From: Pseudoalteromonas sp. NC201
GTDB taxonomy: Bacteria > Pseudomonadota > Gammaproteobacteria > Enterobacterales > Alteromonadaceae
Length of the DNA: 64,000 nt
Direction of reading: 5' to 3'
Assembly (NCBI RefSeq): GCF_002850255.1
Contig: NZ_CP022523.1
Span: 630,486-694,485 of the forward strand
Numbering within the stretch: position 1 is the stretch's first letter; every line of letters begins with the position of its first letter. Both the position numbers and the translations under genes were made by a program. A model generated the notes under the pieces. The model worked only from the letters and a program-made list of their open reading frames with translations, ran no database searches and was not told where the DNA came from. Positions 8,658-18,353 of this stretch are shown one piece after another.

Positions 8658-11654
8658 TTAGCCCTGCGCCTCTTCTAACGTTTTTTCATCAATTAGGTAG
8701 TTGGCGATGCAACTGAGTTTTTCGATGGTTTCTGTCAATTCACGCTCAGGCTTAGATTGATCAATGACACCAGCGCCAGCTTGTAGCCATGTACTGTTAT
8801 TGGCGCGATAAATTGAACGCAGCACTAAAGCTGAGTCCATAAACCCGTCATTATCTACAATCATTACACAGCCGCTGTACCAACCTCTGCTATTTGGTTC
8901 AAGGCGCAATATGGCTTCTATGGCCTCACGTTTTGGGATCCCTGACGCCGTAACCGCAGGGAAGAGCGCTTGAAATGCATGCCATGGGTTTTTACCATTA
9001 CTTAGTTGACCGCAGACGCGAGAGGCTAGGTGTTGTACACTGCCGCGACGGCGCACAGCCATAAATTCACTTACCGAAATTGAACTGGGTTCACATATTT
9101 GCTCCAATTCTTCTTGGGCTAATTTTACTGATACAGCGTGCTCGGCTATTTCTTTGGTGTCGTTAAGAAGTTCTTCTCGCAGCTGCTGCTCTTCTTGTGG
9201 CGAGTTACCAAGTGAGCGAGTACCAGCTAGAGGCTGTGTGCTGATATATCCCTTGTTGCTGGCTTCGAGTAGGGTTTCTGGGCTGAAACCTGCAATTGAA
9301 AAGTCGTTTAGCTGGTAGAGGAATGAGCGTGCAGGGGAATTATGTAAACGGCCGTAGCGGAAGCTCTTATTCAAGCAAATGCTGTCCGGTACATGAATAC
9401 GGCGAGACAAGATCACTTTTTGATATTGCCTGTTGCAAATTTCTTCAATGGCTTTAGCAACCGATGTTTTATATTCATCTTTATATTGCGTGTTGATCTG
9501 TGGTGTTTTTAGAGGCTTAAAGGCAGCCGTACTCTCCGTTTGTACGCATGATGTATCTGCTTTTAACACTAATGTTTCAAGCGCTTTGAGGTCAGCCTCA
9601 GTCAACGCGCGCAATGTCGCTTTATTTGCTTCAAGGCGTACCTCTAGTTTTGGCACAAATAATTGTAAAGACTTTTCATGCTCAGTGCGTGTTTGAATAC
9701 CGTGAAATACGCTGGCTAGTTCAAACTTAGCTACGCCATATAACCGCCAGTTTTCGAATTGAATACTTTGCAGGGCCTGCGCCATCAGCTCGGGAAAAGG
9801 CTTGCCATTAAAGTGTTTTGTCTTTTCACCTTGTTGTAAGATTATTTCGTTGCCGTTAGAGTGCAGTTCAGCTACTTTGCCAAGGCCAACAGACCAAGCA
9901 GATTTACACTCGTATACGGCTTTAAATGGATGATTACTGAGCTCAGAAATACTCGGGGCTAACTGCGCTAAAGTTGACTGGACAGAGATGGTTTTTTCAA
10001 CATAGGGTATTGGTTTTAACTGATTCATGGTGGTCTCTACATACTCATCTTCAGCACGTTTTATTAGTGCTTTTTTATTGATCTTTCCTATAGCAGTGAG
10101 TGGCCAAAAGCTGAGCGAAATGATTTGATCTGGATATTTAAAGCGTGCTACCTGCTGTTCTTGCAGTAGTTGATAAACCTCACTGAGGGAAACAGGTTGA
10201 CTAGAAATAATGCAAGCACAGCTACGTTCGCCAAGATATGCGTCTGGTACGGGCACTAGTATGGCTTCATCAATATAGGGGTGGGAGAGCAGGCGTTGTT
10301 CTATTTCTGCGACAGCGATTTTTTCTCCTGCTCGGTTAATCTGTTCTTTGATCCGCCCTTCAACAATTAGGTTACCAGCTTGGTTCATACGTACTAAATC
10401 ACCCGTACGGTAAAAGCCATCGGCGGTAAAGGTTGTTTGGTTATGTGCTTGTGCTTTGTAGTAACCCGCGATGGTATAAGGACCTTTGGTTTGCAGCTCA
10501 CCAACGCTACCTCGAGCGACGGGGTTGCCTTGTTCGTCAACAATGCGTATTTGATCGAGGTCGCAAAGTGGGCGGCCTTGGGTATGCATCACTTCATTTA
10601 ACGGATCATCCAGGCGGGTGAAGCACAGTAATCCCTCGGCCATACCAAACACTTGTTGCAGTTGACAACCAAGTACATCAGGCACTTGTGTCGCTTGCTC
10701 GGCAGTGAATTTAGCACCACCCACTTGCAGCAGTTGCAGGCTACTTATATCGGTGTCATCCCATTGTTTAGCCTCAAGCCATAGTTTCGTTAAAGCGGGT
10801 ACCAAAGCGGTGTGAGTAACTTTGTGTTGTTCTATAAGTGGAAACGCTTCGTCTGGCCCAGGTGTTGGACACAGCACCACTGTTCCACCCTGACAAAGCG
10901 TGCCAATGATCCCGGGACATGCCAAAGGGAAATTATGGGCGATTGGTAAAACCGCTAAATAAGTGGTTTGCTCATCAAATTGACATAGCTTGGCAGAAGC
11001 TTTGGCATTGAAGTAATAGTCATTGTGACTGCGTGGAATAAGTTTAGGGGTACCTGTAGTACCACCAGAAAGCAACATGAGTGCCGTGGATGTTGGATCA
11101 ATATTAGAAACCTGCATGGGCTCGGTGCTGTCTAACTGAGAAAGGGATGTATACGGGGTATCGCTTGGTGTATCACTCGTGACCAAGACATGCTCAATAC
11201 TTGAACATTTGGACACAATACGTTGGGCCATGGCAATATAATCGTGACCCAAATAACTGCTTGGCACTACGTATGCTACAGGGTTACTGAGTTCACACAA
11301 CGCTACAATATCGGACTCACGCTGCGCGGGCATGGCCAAAATTGGGATGACACCTAATTGGAACATTGCGAAGCAACTAATTACAAAATCGAGAGAATTA
11401 GGCAATTGCATCATCACGTGGTCGCCGGCTTTTAAGCCGATATTGCAAAATCCAGCACGGCGCGCTATCACGCGTTGCTCAAATTGAGCGTAAGTGAGCT
11501 CAGTTTCACCTTCAATCAGGGCGACGTTATCTGAAAATTGAGACCGCCAATCGGCGACAAGGGAACCAAGACTTTGTTGCTGCCAAATATTTTTTTCAAT
11601 ATAGAGGTCTTGCTCAGCTTTCAGTCGGACTGGCGTATCAGTTGTTGTTTTCAC
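8658..11654 (-). CDS. Salicyl-AMP ligase fused to salicylate synthase
   Basis: A bifunctional siderophore starter enzyme. Residues 1-540 are an aryl-acid AMP ligase of the YbtE/DhbE family: SGGTTGTPKLIPR P-loop, GRIKEQINRAGEKI hinge and the catalytic lysine in GKINKKAL. Residues about 560-998 are a chorismate-utilising enzyme of the MbtI/Irp9 salicylate synthase group: QKVILSR with the general-base lysine, PLAGTRSLG, NDTKEIAEHA, GSVQHLASRV and TASGIPKREAI. The last two motifs favour salicylate synthase over isochorismate synthase. It would make salicylate from chorismate and load it as salicyl-AMP onto the aryl carrier of the downstream NRPS. The GTG at 11654 is preferred because CGGAGA lies 7 bases upstream; a GTG at 11678 is also in frame. 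In Yersinia and Mycobacterium these activities are separate proteins. Confidence 0.92.
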   Translation of the reverse strand: MKTTTDTPVRLKAEQDLYIEKNIWQQQSLGSLVADWRSQFSDNVALIEGETELTYAQFEQRVIARRAGFCNIGLKAGDHVMMQLPNSLDFVISCFAMFQLGVIPILAMPAQRESDIVALCELSNPVAYVVPSSYLGHDYIAMAQRIVSKCSSIEHVLVTSDTPSDTPYTSLSQLDSTEPMQVSNIDPTSTALMLLSGGTTGTPKLIPRSHNDYYFNAKASAKLCQFDEQTTYLAVLPIAHNFPLACPGIIGTLCQGGTVVLCPTPGPDEAFPLIEQHKVTHTALVPALTKLWLEAKQWDDTDISSLQLLQVGGAKFTAEQATQVPDVLGCQLQQVFGMAEGLLCFTRLDDPLNEVMHTQGRPLCDLDQIRIVDEQGNPVARGSVGELQTKGPYTIAGYYKAQAHNQTTFTADGFYRTGDLVRMNQAGNLIVEGRIKEQINRAGEKIAVAEIEQRLLSHPYIDEAILVPVPDAYLGERSCACIISSQPVSLSEVYQLLQEQQVARFKYPDQIISLSFWPLTAIGKINKKALIKRAEDEYVETTMNQLKPIPYVEKTISVQSTLAQLAPSISELSNHPFKAVYECKSAWSVGLGKVAELHSNGNEIILQQGEKTKHFNGKPFPELMAQALQSIQFENWRLYGVAKFELASVFHGIQTRTEHEKSLQLFVPKLEVRLEANKATLRALTEADLKALETLVLKADTSCVQTESTAAFKPLKTPQINTQYKDEYKTSVAKAIEEICNRQYQKVILSRRIHVPDSICLNKSFRYGRLHNSPARSFLYQLNDFSIAGFSPETLLEASNKGYISTQPLAGTRSLGNSPQEEQQLREELLNDTKEIAEHAVSVKLAQEELEQICEPSSISVSEFMAVRRRGSVQHLASRVCGQLSNGKNPWHAFQALFPAVTASGIPKREAIEAILRLEPNSRGWYSGCVMIVDNDGFMDSALVLRSIYRANNSTWLQAGAGVIDQSKPERELTETIEKLSCIANYLIDEKTLEEAQG

Positions 11655-12176
11655 TATTGTTCTCCGGTTATGAAGCACGGTCGCGGTTTATTTTTTGAGT
11701 CGAGGCAACTGCGAGTGTTATTTGTCATGAAGTTTTTTTTCTTGCCCAAAAAATATGTTTTTGGACAATTTGTTCCCACCCCAAAAAGTTGTTGTATGCC
11801 CCTATCGGTAATTTTTTCGGGAAAATTTGCGTGGATATCAGAGAACTTATACTTATTTCCGATCTGGGGGATATTGAACGGATAAGGGGAGCGTTGTCAG
11901 GGTTGCTGCAATAGGCTTAGCGCTATTTTTTATTGTGCTTAGATAAATCACGGTGTGGTAAAAGTGGCAGCATAAACCAGAGATACAAACTAGGTATTTG
12001 TTCTAGTCTTTAATGATTGACTCTGTTGTTCAAGTTGCACGTTTGGTTGATATAAACCTGATATCTCTAAAAGCTATGGGATCGGCAAGAGCATATTTGC
12101 GTTGTTGCACGATTTTAATACCGCTTAGGGTTAGTTTATACGACAGATTTTTAACCGCATTTAAAGGAGTAGGTAT
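11655..12176. other. Divergent intergenic region of the siderophore locus
   Basis: About 520 bases separate the leftward biosynthesis operon from the rightward transporter operon, so both promoters must lie here. The part nearest the ligase gene is rich in A/T runs and contains the inverted repeat at 11742-11768, with a second CCCCAAAAA half-site at 11779-11787. The part nearest the ABC gene ends in a clear ribosome site (AAGGAG, 12164-12169). I could not find a convincing Fur box by eye. Short open frames here look random. Confidence 0.6.
11742..11768. promoter_or_regulatory. Inverted repeat, candidate regulator operator
   Basis: TTGCCCAAAAA, 5 bases, TTTTTGGACAA: two 11-base arms matching at 10 positions. 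A third direct half-site (CCCCAAAAA) follows at 11779-11787. It lies 88 bases upstream of the GTG of the ligase/salicylate synthase gene, in the intergenic region shared with the ABC exporter/importer operon. Salicylate-type siderophore loci are usually controlled by AraC-family activators (YbtA, PchR) acting between divergent operons; that role here is inference, and no such regulator gene is inside the window. Confidence 0.5.
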
Positions 12177-13991
12177 ATGCGTGTTGAATCGCATGAAACC
12201 GAGGGACATTGCAGTCCCTGGTCAATTATTTTTGCTATCTGTGCACCTTATAAAGGCAAAATGTTGATAGCTTTTAGCCTAATGGTGCTTGTCACTTTGC
12301 TTGAAATCGTGCCTGTGTATTTGTTATTTCTTTCTATTCAAGCCTTACTTAATCCTTTATCGGCTTCGATTGAACAATTGTTATGGATTGCTGCAGGGAT
12401 TTGTGGCGCGATTTTATTGAAATCTGGGTGTGCTATGGGCGCCTATTATTTCAGCCACCAAGTCTCTTTTAAGGCGCTCACTAAAGTTAGAATGACACTC
12501 GCAACCCAATTGGCAAATATGTCGTTGCTATGGTTCAGTCTTCAAAACCCCGCCGTTCTAAAACAAAATATATTGCAAGATGTTGAGCATATTGAAAACT
12601 TTATAGCCCATCAAAGTGTTGAGTTGTTTAACGCAATCCTTACACCTTGTGTCGTCTTTACGGTGATCGCATTTATAGATTGGCGGCTTGCACTCAGTGC
12701 GGTTGTTGTTGTGCCGCTAGCATTTTTTGTTAGTGGTTTATTTATGCATAAAACAGCAGGTCAGTACGAGCGGTTTAGCCTTGTGTCAGAGGATTTGACC
12801 ACGACACTAAGTGACTACGTTAAAAATATGCCGTTGATGAAGCTATATAATTTAGACAGTAAACGATTTGCCGTTTTAAATCGAAAGTTGGATCAATACC
12901 AAAAGTTGGTACTCGAACTCACCGGCCAAACGGTACCTGGCTGGACGTTATACACCGCATTGCTGAGTGGATCTTTTGTTTGCTTGCTACCCGCAGCGAT
13001 TAGTTTACATAGTGCGCAAAGTGTCACTACTGAGCAGGTTATTTTAAGTATATTACTGGCTGTTGGCATGCTTAACCCAATCATCAAAGTGAGTCGTTTT
13101 TTTATGGAAGCAAACGAGTTACTAGCTGGCGTTAAACGGATCACGCCTATCTACATGGCGCGCTTTTCTAATTCAGCTAGCACACCTGTTAAAGTTGATA
13201 AAAGGTTGCCGCTGATGCAGTTTCATCACGTGGATTTTGCTTACCAATCTCATCAGGTTTTGGCGGGCGTGCACTTTAAGCTAGTACCCAATTCATTGAA
13301 TGTTATAGTCGGTGCATCTGGTAATGGTAAATCCACGCTTGCGATGTTGGCATGTGGTTTATTGTCTCCTTCATCAGGTAAAGTGCAACTATTCGGGCAG
13401 GATGTGTGTTTAATGAGTGACAGTGTCCGATCACACTTTATGAGTGTGGTGACGCAAGAGTGTTATTTATTTGAGGGTACCCTACGAGACAATATTTTGT
13501 TTGGCCGTAACCATATTAGCTCCGATGCGATAGAGCGCGCTATTATGGTCGCTCAACTAAAGCTTTGGATAAGTCAATTGCCTGATGGCCTCGAAACTCA
13601 GGTACAAGTACGCGGACAAAATTTGTCTGGGGGAGAAAAACAACGTATTGCTATTGCACGTGCTTTGGTGGCCGAGCCCCCTTTGGTGATTTTAGATGAA
13701 GCTGCGGCCGCAATGGATAATGTGACACAATCTAAATTCTATCAGGCTATTCAAACGTACTATCCAAACACCACTTTCTTGGTGATCACCCACAAGTATT
13801 TAGGTCTTGAAAATATCGGTCAGATCCTTGTCTTGAAAGAGGGGAAAATTGTCTCACAGGGAACTCATGGCGAATTGTTGTCGAATTGTGATTATTATCG
13901 TCACAGCTGGTTGCTACAACAAAGCGAAGGAGAGCAACAAAGTCCGATGAAAGACTCGTCAAATTTCCAACCTATACATTATGAGATTTAA
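12177..13991 (+). CDS. ABC transporter half-unit, TMD-NBD fusion (YbtP-like)
   Basis: Inner-membrane ABC exporter-fold protein of 604 residues. It has a six-helix membrane domain (about 20-310) followed by a nucleotide-binding domain with Walker A GASGNGKST, signature LSGGEKQR, Walker B LVILDE and the H-loop histidine in ITHKY. The start is supported by AAGGAG 7 bases before the ATG. It abuts the next ABC gene with no spacer, so the two probably form a heterodimer, as YbtP and YbtQ do. YbtPQ take up Fe-yersiniabactin despite an exporter fold. Import of the ferric siderophore is therefore the best guess, but export cannot be excluded from sequence. Confidence 0.88.
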   Translation: MRVESHETEGHCSPWSIIFAICAPYKGKMLIAFSLMVLVTLLEIVPVYLLFLSIQALLNPLSASIEQLLWIAAGICGAILLKSGCAMGAYYFSHQVSFKALTKVRMTLATQLANMSLLWFSLQNPAVLKQNILQDVEHIENFIAHQSVELFNAILTPCVVFTVIAFIDWRLALSAVVVVPLAFFVSGLFMHKTAGQYERFSLVSEDLTTTLSDYVKNMPLMKLYNLDSKRFAVLNRKLDQYQKLVLELTGQTVPGWTLYTALLSGSFVCLLPAAISLHSAQSVTTEQVILSILLAVGMLNPIIKVSRFFMEANELLAGVKRITPIYMARFSNSASTPVKVDKRLPLMQFHHVDFAYQSHQVLAGVHFKLVPNSLNVIVGASGNGKSTLAMLACGLLSPSSGKVQLFGQDVCLMSDSVRSHFMSVVTQECYLFEGTLRDNILFGRNHISSDAIERAIMVAQLKLWISQLPDGLETQVQVRGQNLSGGEKQRIAIARALVAEPPLVILDEAAAAMDNVTQSKFYQAIQTYYPNTTFLVITHKYLGLENIGQILVLKEGKIVSQGTHGELLSNCDYYRHSWLLQQSEGEQQSPMKDSSNFQPIHYEI

Positions 13992-15743
13992 ATGGACAGA
14001 CAAGCATTATTGAGTATTGGTCGTGTGATAGAGCATGCAAGCTCTGGCAAGTGGCGCTTTTATACTGGCGTTGTTTTTCGAGTGTTGGAACGTAGTGTGG
14101 CAATTGCACCGCTGCTGTTATGTTTCCACTGGCTACAACAGCAGTTTTTAACCACGCCAAAAATGATGCCTTGGCTTTCAACACCTGTGGATTATTTGAT
14201 GGCGCTAGGTTGTTGCTTTGTGATGCAACTGATATGTGCATATATAGGCCAGTATCAGAGCTTTGTCGGCAGTTATCAGGTTGTTCATGCGTATCGTATT
14301 AAATTGATTAATCATGTACGACATCTGCCTCTTGGTCGTGTGCGACGCACCCATAGCAGTGAGTTTTTAGAAATGCTCACTGAGGATATAAAGAAAATTG
14401 AAGGTATTTTTTCCCATATCGCTCCCGATCTGATTTCTGCTTTGGTGACACCTGTGATTGGTCTAGTGGTGATGTTATTTATCAATCCTATTTATGCCCT
14501 TAGTGCATTGATACTATTGCCTTTAGCATTTTGGGTAATGGAGGTGTCGAAACGAAAGTTTGTGCAAGTCGCTAGCGCTAAGCAGCAATCATATCGGCAA
14601 AGTGCCAGCACTATTACCGATTATATTGAAGCGTTAAAAACCCTCAAGTTATATGACCAAGCACAAACATGGTTGTCCCATCTTGCCAAGCAGCTAGAGA
14701 AAACAAAGCAGCATAGCCTACAAGTGGAAATGTGGGGAGCCGGCCCCGTATTAACCTATCGCATAGTGCTAAATATGGTGCTCAGTATGTTTGTGATAAT
14801 GCTAGCCATAGCCTTACCCGAGCAGCGTTTTTCAGGCGTAGATTTTACCACTATTCTATTTGCCCTGCTGCTAATCAAACTACTTGAACCCCTTCAAGAA
14901 GTTGGCGAATATCTAACGGTTTTACGTCTGGCTATGCAGTCTGAGCGCAAGCTTGAGGTTATTCTAAATGAGCCTGTGTTGGTAGAGCCAGATAGCCCCC
15001 AATTACCAAGCAATTTTGATATAGAGTTTGAGCGAGTATCGTTTCAACACGGGGCTAAAAAGGTCATAGATGATGTGAGTTTTTGTGTGCCACAAGGCAC
15101 GACAATGGCCATTGTAGGTGCATCTGGTAGTGGCAAGTCTACATTATTAAATTTGTGTGCCCGCTTTTTTGACCCTAATTCAGGTTGTGTGAAAATCGGT
15201 GGCCTAGATCTTAAAGATATTGGCTCCAAGGGCGTGCATCAGTTAGTTAGTATGGTGTTTCAAGATATTCAGTTAATCGATGCCAGTATTGTTGAAAACA
15301 TTCGTATTGGTCGGCTAGATGCCAGTGATGAAGAAGTAAAAGACGCGTGCAAAACGGCTAACTGCTTAGAGTTTGTTGATACGTTACCAAATGGCATAAA
15401 TACCCGAGTAGGCGATAGTGGTTTATTGCTATCTGGCGGTCAAAGACAGCGTATTGCAATTGCCCGAGCACTATTAAAAGATGCACCTATTGTACTGCTT
15501 GATGAAGCCACAGCCTCACTTGATCCTATTACTCAATCAGAGGTAATCATCGCCATGAATAACCTGTTGCACAATCGTACCGTGGTGACCATTGCACATC
15601 GGCTTTCTAGTATAGAGGGTGCTGATCACATTATTGTACTTGAGCAAGGTAAAGTAGTGGAGTCGGGTTGTCACCATCGCTTGTTAGCGCAGAGGGGGCA
15701 CTATACATATCTTTGGAATACGCAGGCTATGCAATTTGTGTAA
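13992..15743 (+). CDS. ABC transporter half-unit, TMD-NBD fusion (YbtQ-like)
   Basis: Second half-transporter, 583 residues: N-terminal membrane domain (about 20-310), then an ATPase domain with Walker A GASGSGKST, signature LSGGQRQR, Walker B IVLLDEATASLD and H-loop IAHRLSS. Its ATG starts on the base after the TAA of the preceding ABC gene and has only a weak ribosome site, which suggests translational coupling and equal stoichiometry. With the preceding protein it is expected to form a heterodimeric inner-membrane siderophore transporter. Twelve bases later comes the MFS gene, the same ABC-ABC-MFS order as ybtP-ybtQ-ybtX. Confidence 0.88.
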   Translation: MDRQALLSIGRVIEHASSGKWRFYTGVVFRVLERSVAIAPLLLCFHWLQQQFLTTPKMMPWLSTPVDYLMALGCCFVMQLICAYIGQYQSFVGSYQVVHAYRIKLINHVRHLPLGRVRRTHSSEFLEMLTEDIKKIEGIFSHIAPDLISALVTPVIGLVVMLFINPIYALSALILLPLAFWVMEVSKRKFVQVASAKQQSYRQSASTITDYIEALKTLKLYDQAQTWLSHLAKQLEKTKQHSLQVEMWGAGPVLTYRIVLNMVLSMFVIMLAIALPEQRFSGVDFTTILFALLLIKLLEPLQEVGEYLTVLRLAMQSERKLEVILNEPVLVEPDSPQLPSNFDIEFERVSFQHGAKKVIDDVSFCVPQGTTMAIVGASGSGKSTLLNLCARFFDPNSGCVKIGGLDLKDIGSKGVHQLVSMVFQDIQLIDASIVENIRIGRLDASDEEVKDACKTANCLEFVDTLPNGINTRVGDSGLLLSGGQRQRIAIARALLKDAPIVLLDEATASLDPITQSEVIIAMNNLLHNRTVVTIAHRLSSIEGADHIIVLEQGKVVESGCHHRLLAQRGHYTYLWNTQAMQFV

Positions 15744-15755
15744 AAGGAGTTTGTA

Positions 15756-16982
15756 TTGCCATCATCAAAAGGAAGCAAAATGACTAATTTAGCCAGCAAT
15801 GAGGGGATGCCAGAGGCGGGTGATGCATTTAGCCTGAAGCCGCTGATGTTTGAGACATTTGTTTGCACTATGGCTGTGATGGGGTTTACTGCGTTAGCAG
15901 GTCCTATTGCCCATGTGATTGGGCTCAAAGCATGGCAAATTGGCGCGGCGATGACAGTTGCTGGAGTTGCTTGGGTTATTATGGCACGGTTCTGGGGAAG
16001 CCTTAGTGACCGAAAAGGTCGGCGCCCGGTGATACTCTTTGGGCTTACAGGTTTTGTCATTAGCTATGCATTTTTAGCAGTCTTTATCGACTTTGCGATG
16101 CAGACCGCATTAGTGCCCGTGCTTGCATTTTCAGGCATAGTGGTTGGACGTGGATTCGCTGGGATGTTTTATGCTGCGGTACCTGCGACTTGCGCCGCTT
16201 TAGTCGCGGATCATGTTGTGCCTAAACAACGCGCGGCAGCGATGGCGGGGATTGGTGCGTCAAGTGCGGCTGGTATGGTGATTGGTCCTGGGTTTGTTGG
16301 ACTACTTGGGCCTTTTAGCTTAAGTATGCCTTTGTATATTTCCGCAATGTTGCCCCTTATTGCCCTGATTGTTCTTTGGCGGGTACTGCCAAGGTACGAA
16401 CGACATGCAAAACCCAGCAACAATCGCGTTCGTTTAACGGATGTAAGGCTACGTCGACCTGTTACCGTGGCTTTTATAGCAGCTTTTAGTGTGGCTGTTG
16501 CGCAGATCACAGTTGGCTTTTTTATCCTTGATAGGCTTCAGCTTGACCCTGCTGACACTGCACGTGCTGCAGGGATTGCACTTGCGACTGTTGGTGTGGC
16601 ACTGATTATCGCGCAAGTAGCACTCCAGAAGCTTGAATGGCAGCCTGCGCGGCTAATTCAATTCGGCGGAGTCATCGCTGCCGCTGGATTTGTGTCTGCG
16701 ATTTTTGCATCAGCGCCTATCTTGCTCTGGGTTTGCTATGGTGTCGCTGGCTTTGGTATGGGATGGATATATCCGTCTGTCTCTGCTTTGGCTGCCAATT
16801 CGGTGGAGGCTGATGAGCAAGGCGCGGCTGCCGGAACGATATCAGCGGCGCAAGGACTGGGTATTGTAGTTGGCCCGGTTATTGGAACTGTTATTTATGA
16901 AATTGAGATTGGGTTGCCGTATGGGCTAATAGCAGGAATGCTATTATTAGTCGCTCTGATCCCAGCTCGCACTCGCGCTTAA
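15756..16982 (+). CDS. MFS transporter of the siderophore operon
   Basis: Major facilitator superfamily protein of 408 residues with 12 predicted helices. It carries the loop 2-3 motif as WGSLSDRKGRRPV, and a motif C-like glycine/proline-rich stretch in helix 5 (GMVIGPGFVG). It is the third gene of the transporter operon, 12 bases after the second ABC gene. The TTG at 15756 has AAGGAG 6 bases upstream; an ATG at 15780 preceded by GGAAG is a reasonable alternative. By position it resembles YbtX, but its sequence is of the TetA-like drug-efflux type, so siderophore or precursor export is the most plausible role. The gene seems richer in G+C than its neighbours. Confidence 0.82.
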   Translation: MPSSKGSKMTNLASNEGMPEAGDAFSLKPLMFETFVCTMAVMGFTALAGPIAHVIGLKAWQIGAAMTVAGVAWVIMARFWGSLSDRKGRRPVILFGLTGFVISYAFLAVFIDFAMQTALVPVLAFSGIVVGRGFAGMFYAAVPATCAALVADHVVPKQRAAAMAGIGASSAAGMVIGPGFVGLLGPFSLSMPLYISAMLPLIALIVLWRVLPRYERHAKPSNNRVRLTDVRLRRPVTVAFIAAFSVAVAQITVGFFILDRLQLDPADTARAAGIALATVGVALIIAQVALQKLEWQPARLIQFGGVIAAAGFVSAIFASAPILLWVCYGVAGFGMGWIYPSVSALAANSVEADEQGAAAGTISAAQGLGIVVGPVIGTVIYEIEIGLPYGLIAGMLLLVALIPARTRA

Positions 16983-17107
16983 TCACTCAAAACTTGGGAT
17001 AGTAACTTGCTCTTTAGCCGTTGATATCCCTTAGGGTAGCGTCCTTCAACTTCTATATGCCTTGAATACACGCACATAGGTCAGCAGGTGTGCGTATGAT
17101 AAGAGTT

Positions 17108-18346
17108 TTAAGATGAAGTGCGGGGCAAAGTCAGAGTGAATTTAGCACCGCCGAGTTCGGAGAACCCAACATGGCAAGTGCCGCGATGCCAAGTGGCGAT
17201 TTTACGCACGATAGCCAACCCGAGGCCATAACCACCGTTGTCTTTACTGCGACTTTCATCTAAGCGAGAGAAGGGAATAAAAACCGATTCCCACTGAGAT
17301 TTAGGGATCCCATCGCCATCATCCTCAATATGAAGATAAGCGTTGCTTTTGTCACATTCAAGACTAATTTCGATGTTTGAGCGACCGTACTTATCGGCGT
17401 TTTGCACAATATTTTGAATGGCTCGAGAGAGGTAGTGAGCGTTACCTGAGACGATAACCTGCATGCTCTTTTTATTAAGAGTTATTTGTTTATCGGTGAG
17501 CTTACGGAGTTTGTTTATCTGGTCGTCGACAAGCGCGCAAAGATCCAGTGGTGTTACCTCAAGTTTATCTACTTCAAATTCAAGCCGTGCGTAGGCTAGC
17601 ATTTCATCAATCATGGCTTCCATTTCGACCACATCATCCGCCATATCGTTTGCTTGCTCACGGCTTTGCTCTGGTAACATGGCTAAAGCAAATTTGAGTC
17701 TGGCAAGTGGGGTTCGCAGGTCGTGAGAAACCGCATTAACGAGTAGTTTTTGATTTTCAATTAGCCTTGCGACTTGAGATGCCAAATCGCGGATCTGCTC
17801 GGTTAAATTTGAAATAGCAGAAAACCGGGAATGTCGGGTCGCTTTGGGCAGTTGACCTTGAGTGAGATTTTCGGTGATATACCTCAGTTGCAATAAATCA
17901 AGCCACAAGGGCCGTATCCACAGCATAAGTAAAAATGCGAGCACGGCATAAGAAAGCAATTTGATGACCCATTGTTTATTGGCAGCTGAAGCGGCTGGTG
18001 CTAATGGCCCTAGCTGCATCAGTAATGTTGAATCAGGTACTTTGAAAGTCAGCCATGCGCTACCTTCATCGTCAAAGCTCGTTAAAATACCACCTTGAAC
18101 TAAAGTGCGGGCTTGCTCTGGAAGCCAAGCGACATCGTCCATGTTGAGTATTTTCACGGTTTCCGACTCTTGGGGTAAGTTGTGTGAGGAAATACTCGCT
18201 TTGAGCGTATTAGCAACTGCTTTTGCGTGTCGTAACTCATCGGGCGCGGAGTGCACCCAATGAGACCAAATAGCTTCGCTCACTTGGTTAATAACGACAA
18301 TGCTGGTAAACACAGCCAAATAGAGGCTGAGCAATAGTTTTAGCAC
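17108..18346 (-). CDS. Sensor histidine kinase of cassette 1
   Basis: Membrane two-component sensor of about 412 residues. An N-terminal helix and a second helix near 130-148 flank a periplasmic domain of about 110 residues. Then come a linker, a phosphoacceptor box VSHDLRTPLARL, an N box QNADKYG, a G1 box DDGDGIP and a G2 box GYGLGLAI. It is RstB-like in overall layout. The start is a GTG 8 bases after the stop of the response regulator gene. It is the last gene of a four-gene operon with the regulator, DUF3019 and MipA genes, so its periplasmic domain may sense a signal handled by those envelope proteins; that is inference. Confidence 0.88.
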   Translation of the reverse strand: MLKLLLSLYLAVFTSIVVINQVSEAIWSHWVHSAPDELRHAKAVANTLKASISSHNLPQESETVKILNMDDVAWLPEQARTLVQGGILTSFDDEGSAWLTFKVPDSTLLMQLGPLAPAASAANKQWVIKLLSYAVLAFLLMLWIRPLWLDLLQLRYITENLTQGQLPKATRHSRFSAISNLTEQIRDLASQVARLIENQKLLVNAVSHDLRTPLARLKFALAMLPEQSREQANDMADDVVEMEAMIDEMLAYARLEFEVDKLEVTPLDLCALVDDQINKLRKLTDKQITLNKKSMQVIVSGNAHYLSRAIQNIVQNADKYGRSNIEISLECDKSNAYLHIEDDGDGIPKSQWESVFIPFSRLDESRSKDNGGYGLGLAIVRKIATWHRGTCHVGFSELGGAKFTLTLPRTSS

Positions 18347-18353
18347 AAATACA

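Noticed and set aside
11655..12176. Search for a Fur box in the siderophore intergenic region
   Set aside because: No stretch resembling the GATAATGATAATCATTATC consensus was found by eye; iron control is expected from biology but cannot be claimed from this sequence.
12013..12267. An 84-codon frame upstream of the first ABC gene
   Set aside because: It overlaps the well-supported ABC start in another frame and has no ribosome site or domain.
16983..17107. Hairpin ACGCACA/TGTGCGT between convergent MFS and kinase genes
   Set aside because: Only 7 bases with a long loop and no T run; not strong enough to call a terminator.
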